NCBI RefSeq assembly: GCF_013003985.1
Contig: NZ_CP053073.1
Span: 3,844,001-3,908,000 of the forward strand
Source: Usitatibacter palustris
GTDB lineage: Bacteria; Pseudomonadota; Gammaproteobacteria; Burkholderiales; Usitatibacteraceae
DNA: 64,000 bases
Reading direction: 5' to 3'
Each line of letters starts with the position of its first letter. The first letter of the stretch is position 1. The notes under the pieces are model-generated. The model saw nothing but the letters and a program-made list of their open reading frames with translations, was not told where the DNA came from and ran no database searches. This document shows positions 18,383 through 28,417 of this stretch, piece after piece. A program made the translations under genes and the position numbers.

Positions 18383-19753
18383 TTACTCCGGGGAGTTGGG
18401 TGCGCGGCTCTCGAGGCGCGCGAGGAGCTTCGCGTGCACGCCGCCGAAACCGCCATTGGACATGACGAGCACGTGATCGCCGGCGCGCAGCACGTGGGCG
18501 AGCGCCTCGACCATGGGATCGAGCTCGGTGTAGATCGCCGCGCGCGAGGACAAGGGTGCGAGCGCGGTCGCGGGATCCCATCCCAGGTTGGCGGCATAGC
18601 AGTACACGAGGTCCGCGCCCGAGAGGCTCTGCGCGAGCTGGCCCTGCATGGTGCCCAGCTTCATCGTGTTCGAGCGCGGCTCGAACACCGCTACGACGCG
18701 TCCGCTTCCGGCGCGGCGGCGCAGGCCGGCGATGGTCGCCTGGAAGGCGGTCGGGTGATGCGCGAAATCGTCGTACACGGTGATGCCGTTCACCGTGCCG
18801 CGCTTCTCCATGCGCCGCTTCACGCCCTGGAAGCTGGACAGGGCCTCGATCCCCGCGGCGACGGGCACGCCCGCATGGCGCGCGGCGGCGAGGGCCGCGA
18901 GGGCGTTCATGCGGTTGTGGTCGCCCATCAGCTCCCAGCGCACGGTGCCTTGCACCTGGCCATGGAGCACGACGTCGAATGAATCATCGGCGTGGATCGC
19001 CCCCACGCTCCACGCGCCGCGCGCGCCGAAACGCTCGACCTGCGTCCAGCAGCCGCGCTTCAACACGCGCTCGAGTGCCTCGACCTCGTTGTTGACCACC
19101 ATCAATCCGTTGGCCGGCACGATGCGCGCGAGGTGATGAAACTGCGTCTCGATGGCCGCGAGGTCGGGGAAGATGTCCGCGTGGTCGAGCTCCAGGTTGT
19201 TGAGGATCACCGTGCGCGGCCGGTACCACACGAACTTCGAGCGCTTGTCGAAGAACGCCGTGTCGTACTCGTCGGCCTCGATCACGAAGAACGGCGAGTC
19301 GGTCGCGAGCGCGGACGTGTGGAAGTTGCGAGCCACGCCGCCGATGAGGAAGCCCGGGTTGAGCCCGGCGTGCGCGAGGATCCACGCGACCATGGAGGCG
19401 GTCGTGGATTTCCCGTGCGTGCCCGCGACCGGAATCACCCATTTGTCGTGAAGGATGTGCTCGCTCAGCCACTGCGGGCCGGAGACGTACTCGAGGCCGC
19501 GGTTGAGCATCTCCTCGACCACGGGAAAGCCGCGCGTCATCGCATTGCCCACCACCACGAGGTCGGCCTTGTAGCGATCGAGCTGCTCGGCGTCGTAGCC
19601 TTCGTGCAGGTGAATGCCGAGCGAGCGAAGCTGGTCGCTCATCGGCGGATAGACCTGCGCGTCGCAGCCCGTGACGACATGGCCCGCCTCGCGGGCGATC
19701 TTCGCGAGGCCCCCCATGAACGTGCCGCAAATTCCGAGAATATGCAGGTGCAT
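18383..19753 (-). CDS. mpl: UDP-N-acetylmuramate:L-alanyl-gamma-D-glutamyl-meso-diaminopimelate ligase
   Basis: 456 residues, Mur ligase family. MHLHILGICGTFMGGLA is the N-terminal nucleotide-binding strand, VAGTHGKSTTASM (near residue 110) the ATP loop, and DDFAHHPTA plus FEPRSNT the C-terminal signatures that separate Mpl from MurC. It reattaches the recycled tripeptide to UDP-MurNAc in peptidoglycan recycling. The start is the ATG giving MHLHIL; an upstream in-frame start would add unrelated residues. It heads the run with phzF, the esterase, RNase and tonB. Confidence 0.93.
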   Translation of the reverse strand: MHLHILGICGTFMGGLAKIAREAGHVVTGCDAQVYPPMSDQLRSLGIHLHEGYDAEQLDRYKADLVVVGNAMTRGFPVVEEMLNRGLEYVSGPQWLSEHILHDKWVIPVAGTHGKSTTASMVAWILAHAGLNPGFLIGGVARNFHTSALATDSPFFVIEADEYDTAFFDKRSKFVWYRPRTVILNNLELDHADIFPDLAAIETQFHHLARIVPANGLMVVNNEVEALERVLKRGCWTQVERFGARGAWSVGAIHADDSFDVVLHGQVQGTVRWELMGDHNRMNALAALAAARHAGVPVAAGIEALSSFQGVKRRMEKRGTVNGITVYDDFAHHPTAFQATIAGLRRRAGSGRVVAVFEPRSNTMKLGTMQGQLAQSLSGADLVYCYAANLGWDPATALAPLSSRAAIYTELDPMVEALAHVLRAGDHVLVMSNGGFGGVHAKLLARLESRAPNSPE

Positions 19754-19769
19754 CAGGATGGCAGCTGCA

Positions 19770-20123
19770 TCAGGCGGCGAAGATGAAGTAGACCGCACCC
19801 ACCAGGCACAACGCCGCCCAGAGGTAGTTCCACTTGAGGCCCTCGCCCATGTAGAACACGGCGAAGGGCACGAAGATCACGAGCGTGAGCACCTCCTGCA
19901 GGATCTTCAGTTGCGCGAGGCTCATGCCGCCGGCGAAGCCCATGCGGTTGGCGGGGACCTGGAACATGTACTCGAGGAGCGCCACCGCCCAGCTCACGAG
20001 GGCGGCGATGTACCAGGGGCTCGCCTGCAGGTGCTTCAAGTGCCCGTACCAGGCGAACGTCATGAAGAGGTTCGAGATGGCGAGCAGGGTCGCGGTGAGC
20101 GCGACGGTCTGTACGGAAGTCAT
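19770..20123 (-). CDS. DUF486 (DMT-like) membrane protein
   Basis: 117 residues with four predicted membrane segments (about 5-25, 35-57, 67-90, 97-115). WYGHLKH, EYMFQVPANRMG and LAQLKILQEVLTL are the DUF486 family pattern. Function unknown; the fold resembles half of a drug/metabolite transporter, so it may act as a dimer. It lies 16 bases upstream of mpl and is divergent from gshA. Confidence 0.85.
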   Translation of the reverse strand: MTSVQTVALTATLLAISNLFMTFAWYGHLKHLQASPWYIAALVSWAVALLEYMFQVPANRMGFAGGMSLAQLKILQEVLTLVIFVPFAVFYMGEGLKWNYLWAALCLVGAVYFIFAA

Positions 20124-20166
20124 GGATGGAACTCGCGGGGGTTGAAACTCTGACGCGGAGCCGCAA

Positions 20167-20172
20167 ATTCTA
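20167..20172 (-). promoter_or_regulatory. Possible -10 element for the DUF486-mpl run
   Basis: TAGAAT on the minus strand, 44 bases before the DUF486 start, in the DUF486/gshA divergent region. It differs from TATAAT at one position. No good -35 lies 16-18 bases upstream, so confidence is modest. Confidence 0.35.
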
Positions 20173-20257
20173 GCATCGCGAGGTGTCGCGTTCCGGGCCT
20201 GCTCGCGCGTGTAAACTCATTGCCCGCCCTCGAAATACAACGCCCCAACCGACGCCG

Positions 20258-21565
20258 ATGGTTCCCCACCTGACCACCTCGCTCACCGGCCCGCTGCGCG
20301 AACTCGAGCGGCAAGTCCTCGATCGCCGGCCCGATATCGAACATTGGTTCCGCAACCAGTGGATCGAGCACGAAGTCCCCTTCTATTCGTCGGTGGATCT
20401 CCGCAACAGCGGCTTCAAGCTCGCCCCCGTGGACCTGAACCTCTTCCCGGGCGGGTTCAACAACCTCAATCCCGATTTCCTGCCGCTGTGCGTTCACGCG
20501 GCAATGTCCGCCGTCCAGAAGATCTGCCCGGACACGCGCCGCTTCATACTCGTGCCCGAGAACCACACGAGGAACCTCCACTACCTGCAGAACGTCGCGA
20601 CCCTCAAGCGCATCCTCGAGGCCGTCGGCCTCGATGTGCGCATCGGAAGCCTCATCCCCGACCTCACCGCGCCCCAGGAGGTCGAAACCTCCGCGGGCGA
20701 GAAGCTCCTGCTCGAGCCGATCGTGCGCAAGGGCAACCGGGTGATGCTCGAGGGCTTCGATCCGTGCGCGGTGCTCGTGAACAACGACCTTTCCGCGGGC
20801 ATCCCCTCGATCCTCGCCGGCCTCGAGCAGCCGGTCGTGCCCCCGCTCGTGGCCGGCTGGTCCACGCGCCGGAAGACCCAGCATTTCCACGCCTACGACC
20901 GCGTCGCCGAGGATTTCGGCAAGTTGATCGGCATCGACCCCTGGTTCATCAACCCGGTGTTCAGCCAATGCGGCAAGGTGAATTTCGCCGAGAAGGAAGG
21001 CGAGGACTGCCTCGCGGCCAACGTGGAATTCGTGCTGAACGAGATCAAGGAAAAGTACGCCGAGCACGGCATCACCGAGGCGCCGTTCGCGATCGTGAAG
21101 GCCGACGCCGGCACCTACGGCATGGGCATCATGACGGTGAAGAGCGTCGACGACGTGCGCAACCTCAATCGCAAGACGCGCAACAAGATGTCGGTGATCA
21201 AGGAAGGCCAGCCGGTCCACGAGGTGATCATCCAGGAAGGTGTCTACACGTTCGAGACGGTGAATGACGCCGTGGCCGAGCCCGTGCTCTACATGATCGA
21301 CCAGTTCGTCGTGGGTGGCTTCTACCGCGTGCACACCGGGCGCGGCATCGACGAGAACCTCAACGCCCCGGGTTCGCAGTACTCGCCGCTTGCGTTCGAG
21401 TCCGATTGCCAATCGCCCGATTGCTCCGGCAAGCCCGGCATGGCGCCCAACCGCTTCTATACCTATGGCGTCGTGGCCCGCCTGGCGCTGCTCGCCGCGG
21501 CCTACGAAGTCGAAGCCCTGGTCGAGCGCGCATCCGCCCTCGAGGTGAAGGCAGCGAACGCATGA
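20258..21565 (+). CDS. gshA: Glutamate-cysteine ligase (proteobacterial non-enteric type)
   Basis: 435 residues. The sequence is not the enteric GshA but the type found in Acidithiobacillus and many betaproteobacteria: LTGPLRELERQVLDRRPDIE, FYSSVDLRNSGFKLAPVDLNLFPGGFNNL, KADAGTYGMGIM and GMAPNRFYTYGVVARLALLAAAYE are the conserved stretches (quoted in part). It makes gamma-glutamylcysteine, the first step to glutathione. I took the ATG at 20258 because it is the first codon giving family-like sequence; a GTG at 20183 would add 25 odd residues. Its stop overlaps gshB (ATGA). Confidence 0.9.
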   Translation: MVPHLTTSLTGPLRELERQVLDRRPDIEHWFRNQWIEHEVPFYSSVDLRNSGFKLAPVDLNLFPGGFNNLNPDFLPLCVHAAMSAVQKICPDTRRFILVPENHTRNLHYLQNVATLKRILEAVGLDVRIGSLIPDLTAPQEVETSAGEKLLLEPIVRKGNRVMLEGFDPCAVLVNNDLSAGIPSILAGLEQPVVPPLVAGWSTRRKTQHFHAYDRVAEDFGKLIGIDPWFINPVFSQCGKVNFAEKEGEDCLAANVEFVLNEIKEKYAEHGITEAPFAIVKADAGTYGMGIMTVKSVDDVRNLNRKTRNKMSVIKEGQPVHEVIIQEGVYTFETVNDAVAEPVLYMIDQFVVGGFYRVHTGRGIDENLNAPGSQYSPLAFESDCQSPDCSGKPGMAPNRFYTYGVVARLALLAAAYEVEALVERASALEVKAANA

Positions 21566-22497
21566 AGTTCGCGTTCGTGGTCGATCCGCTCGACCACCTG
21601 AAGGCCTACAAGGATTCCTCGATCGCGATGATGCGCGAGGCCGCGCGCCGCGGGCACGAAGTGCACGCGTTCGAGGCCCGCGAGATCTTCGTTCGTGCGG
21701 GCTCGGTCGTCGCACCCGCGCGCAAGCTCGCGATCTCCAGCGACAACGCCGCCTGGTACCAGGCCGGCGCGCCCGTGGAGGCGCCGCTCGCGTCCTTCGA
21801 CATCGTGATGATGCGCAAGGACCCGCCCTTCGACCAGGAGTACTACTACGCCACGCTGCTGCTCGAGCGCGCCGAGGCTGAAGGCACGCGGGTCGTGAAC
21901 CGCCCGGGCGCCCTGCGCGACTGGAACGAGAAGCTCGCGATCCTGCGCTTCCCTCAATTCACGCCGCCCACGCTCATCGCGTCCGATCCGGCGCGGGTGC
22001 ATGCCTTCATCGACGAGCGGCGCGACACCATCCTCAAGAAGCTCGACGGCATGGGCGGGACGATGATCTTCCGCGTGACCGCCACCGACCCCAACCGCAA
22101 CGTCATCGTGGAAACCATGACGGAGCTGGGCACGCGCACGATCATGGCGCAGGGCTACATCCCCGAGATCTCGCAGGGCGACAAGCGCGTCCTGGTGATC
22201 GGCGGCAAGCCCTTCGGCCATTGCCTCGCGCGCATCCCTCGCGAAGGCGAGACCCGCGGCAACCTCGCGGCCGGCGGCATCGGGCGCGCGCAGCCCCTCT
22301 CGAAGCGCGACCGCGAGATCGGCGAAACCGTGGGCCGCGAGCTGGTGAAGCACGGCATCACATTCGCGGGACTGGACATCATCGGCGACTGGCTCACGGA
22401 GGTGAACGTCACGAGCCCGACGTGCATCGTGGAAATCCGCGAGCAGGCGGGCAAGGACGCCGCCGTCGACCTGATGGACGCGCTGCTGGGCGCCTGA
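21562..22497 (+). CDS. gshB: Glutathione synthetase
   Basis: 311 residues, ATP-grasp fold. N-terminal KFAFVVDPLDHLKAYKDSS, substrate-binding MRKDPPFD, ATP-grasp segments LKKLDGMGGTMIFRV and DKRVLVIGGKPFGH, and NVTSPTCIVEI at the C terminus. Adds glycine to gamma-glutamylcysteine. Translationally coupled to gshA by a 4-base overlap, so the two steps form a two-gene operon. Converges on the next gene with 3 bases between stops. Confidence 0.95.
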   Translation: MKFAFVVDPLDHLKAYKDSSIAMMREAARRGHEVHAFEAREIFVRAGSVVAPARKLAISSDNAAWYQAGAPVEAPLASFDIVMMRKDPPFDQEYYYATLLLERAEAEGTRVVNRPGALRDWNEKLAILRFPQFTPPTLIASDPARVHAFIDERRDTILKKLDGMGGTMIFRVTATDPNRNVIVETMTELGTRTIMAQGYIPEISQGDKRVLVIGGKPFGHCLARIPREGETRGNLAAGGIGRAQPLSKRDREIGETVGRELVKHGITFAGLDIIGDWLTEVNVTSPTCIVEIREQAGKDAAVDLMDALLGA

Positions 22498-22500
22498 ACC

Positions 22501-24120
22501 CTAGAAGGTGAAGCGGTCGAAGTCCGTGCCGTGCTCGAGGACGTCGTAGACGGTCGCTTCCTTGGCCGCTTCTTCGATCCAGATCTCGATCCCGCGCCCG
22601 CGCAGGGCCATGCCGCCGGGCACCACGAGCGATTCCGGAATGTTGAGCTTCGGGATCGCCGGCAGGCGGAAGCCCTGCACCCACTGAGCCGTCTGGCGAT
22701 TGCGCGCGTCACCCGCCCGCACGGCAATCGGCTCGGGACGGCCCGGAAAGAGCGTCACCGTGATCACGATGCGCCCGTCGGTCTCCTGCACGAGCGCGCT
22801 CACCATGCCGAGGAAGAACGGCGCGCCGTCGCCCAGGCGCATCGCGACCAGGCGCCCGATCGCGACCCCCTTCGAGGCCGTCGCGGGGCGGAGCAGCCGC
22901 CATGCGCCGAGCATCTCGTCGACGACACCCCAGTTCTCGACCGTGAAGTTGAACTCGCTCGACATCATCGACTGCGTGCTCTCGCGCACGCGCCCGAACA
23001 TGGCGATGTCGTTCTTCTCCTGGCGCGTGAGCTCGCGAGTCTTGTCGGGCTGCTCGAAGATCTTCCCGCTCGAAAGGAAGAAGTGGATCTCGTTCACGCC
23101 GAAGGTCAGGCCCGCGGTCGTTTCGTTGGGCACCTTCGCGGGCGGACGCGGCGGCGCGCCTTCGCACCAGAGCTTGTGCAGGCGCTGCATCTGGTGAAGC
23201 GCGTCGAGCGCGCTTGCCTCCGCGGGCAACCCCAGGCTCGCGGGTTCCTCGTCGTTCTGCAGGGCGCGCACGCGCCGGCGGATGCTCTTGGAAATCTGCT
23301 CGACATCGAAGACGCGGTGCGAGGCTTGCTGCGCGCCATGCGAGAGCGGGCGCGCGCCGATGGGCTTGGTGAGGTCGACCGCCAGCGGCCAGGCCGTGGT
23401 GCCCTCGGCGGGCGGCGGCGGCTCCTTGAGCAGCCGCACCTTGCGGATCCACAGCCGCAGCAGGGCTTCGGCGAAATCCATCTGCGGCGCCGTCATCTCG
23501 GACAGATACGCCGCCTGCATCATCACGACGTGCGAGTAGGCCTCAGCCACGCTCGACACGCCCTCCTCGCCCTCGAGCGAATCCTTCACTCGCTCCTCGG
23601 CCACGCCGCGGCGCTCGGCCTCGGCGTAGAGCTGGTGCAACCGCAGCCAAACGGCCGGATCGAAGCGGCGATAGGCGACCGCGTGGAACAGCATCTGCGT
23701 CCCGAGGTAGCGCACGATGCGCTGGGTGACGAGCGCCACGTGGCGGGAGATCTCGCCCGACTCGTTCATCGCCTGCTCGAGGCACTTGCGGTAGCCGTTC
23801 TCCATTTCCTCGAGCAGCGCGCGGCCCGTGCCCCACGCGGCCGAATCATTGGGCGAGAGCGGCATCGTCTTGCCGAAGTAGCGCGAGCGTTGCTCGCCCT
23901 GCAGGAACGAGATCTTGTCGCGCATGAGCTCGATGCACTTCAGGCGCTCGATCGCCTCGAAGTCGTCGGCGCGGTTGAGCACCTTCAGCGCGTCGAGCAC
24001 GAGGCTCTGCGCCTGCGGGATGTTGGTGAGCGGCAGCGCGTTGAGCCACTCCTTGCACGCGCGCGCGTCGCCGAACGGAATCGATCCCGTCGGCCGGCTG
24101 TTGGGAGGCTGCGTCGCCAT
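22501..24120 (-). CDS. Conserved protein, unknown function (possible C-terminal PilZ-like region)
   Basis: 539 residues, mostly helical in the first two thirds (LVLDALKVLNRADDFEAIERLKCIELM, quoted in part) and a beta-rich last third. The segment from about 400 on (NWGVVDEMLGAWRLLRP followed by VAIGRLVAMRLGDGAPFFLGMVSALV) resembles the NESAGG-plus-beta-barrel arrangement of atypical PilZ proteins. If real, that would suggest c-di-GMP linkage, but the canonical PilZ motifs RxxxR and DxSxxG are not clear, so I do not assign it. No signal peptide or membrane segment. It follows the HIT gene with a one-base stop/start overlap. I do not recognise a named family. Confidence 0.6.
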   Translation of the reverse strand: MATQPPNSRPTGSIPFGDARACKEWLNALPLTNIPQAQSLVLDALKVLNRADDFEAIERLKCIELMRDKISFLQGEQRSRYFGKTMPLSPNDSAAWGTGRALLEEMENGYRKCLEQAMNESGEISRHVALVTQRIVRYLGTQMLFHAVAYRRFDPAVWLRLHQLYAEAERRGVAEERVKDSLEGEEGVSSVAEAYSHVVMMQAAYLSEMTAPQMDFAEALLRLWIRKVRLLKEPPPPAEGTTAWPLAVDLTKPIGARPLSHGAQQASHRVFDVEQISKSIRRRVRALQNDEEPASLGLPAEASALDALHQMQRLHKLWCEGAPPRPPAKVPNETTAGLTFGVNEIHFFLSSGKIFEQPDKTRELTRQEKNDIAMFGRVRESTQSMMSSEFNFTVENWGVVDEMLGAWRLLRPATASKGVAIGRLVAMRLGDGAPFFLGMVSALVQETDGRIVITVTLFPGRPEPIAVRAGDARNRQTAQWVQGFRLPAIPKLNIPESLVVPGGMALRGRGIEIWIEEAAKEATVYDVLEHGTDFDRFTF

Positions 24121-24554
24121 CAGCGGCCCGTCCCCAGTTTCGCGCCGATCGCGGCACCCAGGCGCCCGGCATCGGCCCGGCGCGCGGCATTCGCGTTGGG
24201 CTCGCGCTTCGCCGCCGCCCACACCGGTCCGGGGAAATGGCGATCGTCGGCAAAACGCGGAATCACGTGCCAGTGCACGTGCGGCGTCATGTTGCCGAGG
24301 CTCGCGAGGTTCATCTTGTCCGGCTGCATCGTGTCGCGCATTGCGCGTTCGACTCCCAATACCACTGCGAGGAGCGCCGTGCATTCGTCGGGCGTGAGAT
24401 CGGTCATCTCCTTCGCGTGGCGATTCACGATCACGCGGCAGAAGCCCGGATAGTCCGCTTCCTCCACCGCCACCACACGGCAAAGGTCATTCTGCCAGAG
24501 GAGGGTTCCGCCCGTCTCCCGGCAAAGCTCGCAGTCCTGGGTCGCCGCATTCAT
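24120..24554 (-). CDS. HIT-family nucleotide hydrolase
   Basis: 144 residues. The histidine triad appears as HVHWHVIPR at about residues 93-101, preceded by NLASLGNMTP, and there is a CELC pair near the N terminus that may bind zinc. HIT hydrolases cleave dinucleoside polyphosphates or nucleoside phosphoramidates. It is coupled to the 22501 gene by a one-base overlap and lies 22 bases after the FAD/Fe-S oxidoreductase gene. Confidence 0.88.
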   Translation of the reverse strand: MNAATQDCELCRETGGTLLWQNDLCRVVAVEEADYPGFCRVIVNRHAKEMTDLTPDECTALLAVVLGVERAMRDTMQPDKMNLASLGNMTPHVHWHVIPRFADDRHFPGPVWAAAKREPNANAARRADAGRLGAAIGAKLGTGR

Positions 24555-24576
24555 CGTGCGACGATTCTACGCGGCG

Positions 24577-27500
24577 TCAAAGCAGAACGCGCTCGATTCC
24601 GCCGTGACGCGCCTTGGCGACGTAATCGGCCATCCAGTTCTCGCCGAGCAGGTGGCGGGCCATCTCGACCACGATGTAGTCGGCCTGCGTGCCCGAATCG
24701 CGATCGAAGCGCGAGAGGCCCTGCAGGCATGAAGGGCACGAAGTGAGGACCTTCACGTCGCCCGTGAAGCCGTCGGCGCGCAGGCGATCCGAACCCTTGA
24801 TCATTTCCTCTTCCTTGCGGAAGCGAACCTGTGTCGAGATGTCGGCGCGCGTGGCCGCGAGCGTTCCCGATTCGCCGCAGCAACGCTCGTTGAGCGGCAC
24901 CGCCTGCCCCATGAGCGTGCCCACCACCTTGAGCGGCGCATAGGTCTTCATTGGCGTGTGGCAGGGGTCGTGGTACATGTAGCGCACGCCCTTCACGCCC
25001 TCGAGCTTCACGCCCTTCTCCATGAGGTACTCGTGGATGTCGAGGAGCCGGCAGCCCGGGAAGATGCTCTCGAATTCGTACTTCTGGAGCTGGTCCATGC
25101 AGGTGCCGCAGGAAACCACCACGGTCTTGATGTCGAGGTAGTTGAGCGTGTTGGCCACGCGGTGGAAGAGCACGCGATTCCGGATCGTGATCTCTTCGCC
25201 CTTGTCGGCCTGGCCCGCGGAGGTCTGCGGGTAGCCGCAGCACAGGTAACCCGGTGGCAGGACGCACTGGCTGCCGACTTCGTAGAGCAGCGCCTGGGTC
25301 GCGAGGCCCACCTGCCCGAAGAGCCGCTCGGACCCGCAGCCGGGGAAATAGAACACCGCGTCGGACTCGTCGGTCACTTTTGCCGGATCGCGCAGGATCG
25401 GCACGATCGCGTCGTCCTCGAGATCGAGGAGTGCGCGCGCGGTCTTCTTCGGCAATCCTCCGGGCATCGGCTTGTTGATGAAGTGGATCACCTGCGCGCG
25501 CAGCGGCGGCTTGCCCACCGTGGAAGGCGGATGGCGCGTCTGTCCTCGCGTGACGAGGAAGCGCCGGGCGAACGCATGGGCCGCACGCTGCACGCGGTAG
25601 CCGATGTCCACCATCAGCGCCTTCACCAGCTTGATCTTCGTGGGATCGGTCGCGTTGAGGAACTGCAGCGCCGCGAACGTCCCGAGGTTGAAGCGCTTCT
25701 TCTTCAGGCGCGTGAGGAGGTTCCTCATCGCGATCGACACGTCGCCGAAATCAATGTCGACCGGACAGGGCGCCTCGCACTTGTGGCACACCGTGCAATG
25801 GTCGGCGACGTCGCCGAACTCGTCGAAGTGGCGGATGCTCACGCCGCGTCGCGTCTGCTCCTCGTAGAGGAACGCCTCGGTGAGCAGCGACACCCCGAGG
25901 ATCTTGTTGCGCGGGCTGTAGAGCAGGTTGGCGCGCGGCACGTGGGTCGCGCACACGGGCTTGCACTTGCCGCAGCGCAGGCAATCCTTCACCGAAGCGG
26001 CGATCGCGCCGATGTCGCTGCGTTCGAGGATCAGGGACTCGTGGCCGAGCAGTGCGAACGACGGCGTGTAGGCGTTCTCGAGGTTCGCGCCCGCGAGGAG
26101 CTTGCCGCGGTTGAAGCGGCCCTCGGGATCGACCTTCGCCTTGTAGGCGGCGAAGGGCGCCATCTCGCCCTCCTCGAGGAATTCGAGCTTGGTGATGCCG
26201 ATGCCGTGCTCGCCGGAGATCACGCCGCCGAGGCTGCGCGCGAAGGCCATGATCCGCGCCACCGCGCGGTTGGCCTCCTGCAGCATCTCGTAGTTGTCGG
26301 AGTTGACCGGAATGTTCGTGTGCACGTTGCCGTCGCCCGCGTGCATGTGCAGCGCCACGAACACACGGCCGCGCAGCACCTCGGCATGGATCGCCCGCAC
26401 GCGCTCGAGGACCGGCGCGAAGGCGCGGCCGTCAAAGATCTCGCACAGGGGCTCCAGGAGCTCGCGCTTCCACGAGATGCGGTCGACGTGCGTCTGCACC
26501 GCCGAGAACACTTCCGGTTCGCCGAGGCGATCGAGCACGCCGCGCCAGCGCGCCGCGGTGCGCGCGAGCAGATCGAGTGCCAGCGCCGGGCGGTCACCGA
26601 GAAGGCCTTCGCGGTCGCCGCGCTCTTCGGCATGCACCGGGACTTCGCCGCGGAAGAATTCCTCGAGTGCGGCCACGAGCTTCAGCTTGTTGCCGATCGA
26701 GAGCTCGATGTTGATGCGCTCGATTCCCTCGGTGTATTCCGCGAGGCGCGGCAACGGAATCACCACGTCTTCGTTGATCTTGAAGGCGTTGGTGTGGCGC
26801 GCGATCGCGGCGGTGCGCGCGCGGTCGAGCCAGAAGCGCTTGCGAGACTCGGGGGTGGTCGCGACAAAGCCTTCTCCTTCGCGCGCGTTGGCGATGCGCA
26901 CGACCTGCGAGGCCACCTGCGCCACCGCGTTCTCGTCGTCGCCCACGATGTCGCCCAGAAGCACCATGCGCGGCCGGCCGCGGCTCTTCGCCTTCGTCGT
27001 GTAGCCCACGGCCTTCACGTAGCGCTCGTCGAGGTGCTCGAGGCCCGCGAGGATGGCGCCCGGATGACCGTCGACGTAATCCTTGATCTCCACGATCGCC
27101 GGCACCGCGCGCTTCACGTCGCCGAAGAACTCCAGGCATACGGTGCGCACGTGCGGCGGCATCCGGTGGAGGATGAACGTGGCCGACGTGATGATTCCGT
27201 CGCAGCCTTCCTTCTGCACGCCCGGCAGGCCCGCGAGGAACTTGTCGGTCACGTCCTTCCCGAGGCCCACCTTGCGGAAGCTCGCACCGTCGACCTCGAG
27301 GATCTCCTGGCCGATCGGCGTCTTGCCGTCGCGCTGCAGGCGGGTGAGGCGGAACTTCACGCGCCCCGCGTCGTGGATCTTGCCCAGGTTGTGATCGAGC
27401 CGTTCGACTTCGAGCCATTCCGCGCGCGGCGTGACCATGCGCCATGACGCGAGGTTGTCGAGCGCGGTGCCCCACAGCACGGCCTTCTTGCCGCCCGCGT

Positions 27501-28353
27501 TCATCGCGACGTTGCCGCCGATGCACGAGGCATCGGCCGAGGTGGGATCGACCGCGAACACGAGCCCCGAAGCTTCCGCGCTTTCCATCGCGCGCCGCGT
27601 GACGACACCCGCGCCGCAGCGCACGACCGGCACCGGTTGCGCGAGGCCGGGCAGCGTCACGCGTTCGACGGCGGCGAGGCGGTCGAGTTTTTCGGTATTG
27701 ATGACCGCGGAGAGGCGCTCGAGCGGAATCGCGCCACCCGTGTAGCCGGTGCCGCCGCCGCGCGGGATGATCGTGAGCTCGAGCTCGATCAGGGCTTCGA
27801 CGATCGGCCGGCACTCCTCCTCAGTGTCGGGCGACACGACAACGAAGGGGTACTCGACGCGCCAGTCGGTCGCGTCAGTAACGTGCGAGGCGCGCGCGAG
27901 CGCGTCGAAGGCGATGTTGTCCTTGCGCGTGATGCGCGAAAGCACGCGCAGCGTCCTGCGGCGCAGTCGCCGCACCTGCTCGAACTCGCCCTCGAAGGCA
28001 TTCACCGCGCCGTGCGCCGCATCGAGTAGCTGTCCTACGCGCTCGTGGCGCTCCACATCGGCGCCATCCTCGCGGCGGCGCTTCTCGATTTCCGCGAGCC
28101 GGTGGCGCATGGCCTCCACCAGGAGGGCGAGGCGCCGCGGACTGTCGAGAAGATCGTCCTGCAGGTAGGGATTGCGGCGCACGACCCAGATGTCGCCGAG
28201 CACTTCGTAGAGCATCCGCGCGGAGCGCCCCGTGCGCCGCTGCGAGCGCAGCTCCGCGAGCAACTCCCACGCATCGTCGCCGAGCAGGCGGATGACGATC
28301 TCGCGATCCGAGAACGACGTGTAGTTGTAGGGAATCTCGCGCAGGCGGGTCAT
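24577..28353 (-). CDS. DUF3683-FAD/Fe-S fusion oxidoreductase
   Basis: 1258 residues. Order: DUF3683 (about 1-165, start [20 protein letters not shown]), FAD-binding type 4 domain (about 180-420, [15 protein letters not shown]), FAD-oxidase C-terminal domain (about 450-760, with [15 protein letters not shown] and GEHGIG), two 4Fe-4S motifs ([25 protein letters not shown]) and two CCG domains ([11 protein letters not shown]...[13 protein letters not shown]...CCGESG). This joins in one chain the parts that GlcD/GlcF or D-lactate dehydrogenase systems carry separately, so a D-2-hydroxyacid dehydrogenase feeding the respiratory chain is likely; the substrate cannot be read. Probably membrane-associated but without membrane segments. 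The chosen ATG gives the family N terminus. Confidence 0.88.
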   Translation of the reverse strand: MTRLREIPYNYTSFSDREIVIRLLGDDAWELLAELRSQRRTGRSARMLYEVLGDIWVVRRNPYLQDDLLDSPRRLALLVEAMRHRLAEIEKRRREDGADVERHERVGQLLDAAHGAVNAFEGEFEQVRRLRRRTLRVLSRITRKDNIAFDALARASHVTDATDWRVEYPFVVVSPDTEEECRPIVEALIELELTIIPRGGGTGYTGGAIPLERLSAVINTEKLDRLAAVERVTLPGLAQPVPVVRCGAGVVTRRAMESAEASGLVFAVDPTSADASCIGGNVAMNAGGKKAVLWGTALDNLASWRMVTPRAEWLEVERLDHNLGKIHDAGRVKFRLTRLQRDGKTPIGQEILEVDGASFRKVGLGKDVTDKFLAGLPGVQKEGCDGIITSATFILHRMPPHVRTVCLEFFGDVKRAVPAIVEIKDYVDGHPGAILAGLEHLDERYVKAVGYTTKAKSRGRPRMVLLGDIVGDDENAVAQVASQVVRIANAREGEGFVATTPESRKRFWLDRARTAAIARHTNAFKINEDVVIPLPRLAEYTEGIERINIELSIGNKLKLVAALEEFFRGEVPVHAEERGDREGLLGDRPALALDLLARTAARWRGVLDRLGEPEVFSAVQTHVDRISWKRELLEPLCEIFDGRAFAPVLERVRAIHAEVLRGRVFVALHMHAGDGNVHTNIPVNSDNYEMLQEANRAVARIMAFARSLGGVISGEHGIGITKLEFLEEGEMAPFAAYKAKVDPEGRFNRGKLLAGANLENAYTPSFALLGHESLILERSDIGAIAASVKDCLRCGKCKPVCATHVPRANLLYSPRNKILGVSLLTEAFLYEEQTRRGVSIRHFDEFGDVADHCTVCHKCEAPCPVDIDFGDVSIAMRNLLTRLKKKRFNLGTFAALQFLNATDPTKIKLVKALMVDIGYRVQRAAHAFARRFLVTRGQTRHPPSTVGKPPLRAQVIHFINKPMPGGLPKKTARALLDLEDDAIVPILRDPAKVTDESDAVFYFPGCGSERLFGQVGLATQALLYEVGSQCVLPPGYLCCGYPQTSAGQADKGEEITIRNRVLFHRVANTLNYLDIKTVVVSCGTCMDQLQKYEFESIFPGCRLLDIHEYLMEKGVKLEGVKGVRYMYHDPCHTPMKTYAPLKVVGTLMGQAVPLNERCCGESGTLAATRADISTQVRFRKEEEMIKGSDRLRADGFTGDVKVLTSCPSCLQGLSRFDRDSGTQADYIVVEMARHLLGENWMADYVAKARHGGIERVLL

Positions 28354-28417
28354 GGGCCTTGGTGCCACGGTGTTCGGTACGGCGGACCGGCCATCATACT
28401 GCACTGCAACATCGCGA

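Noticed and set aside
24958-27447. 829-codon plus-strand frame opposite the FAD/Fe-S gene
   Set aside because: Shadow of the real gene, with no recognisable domain.
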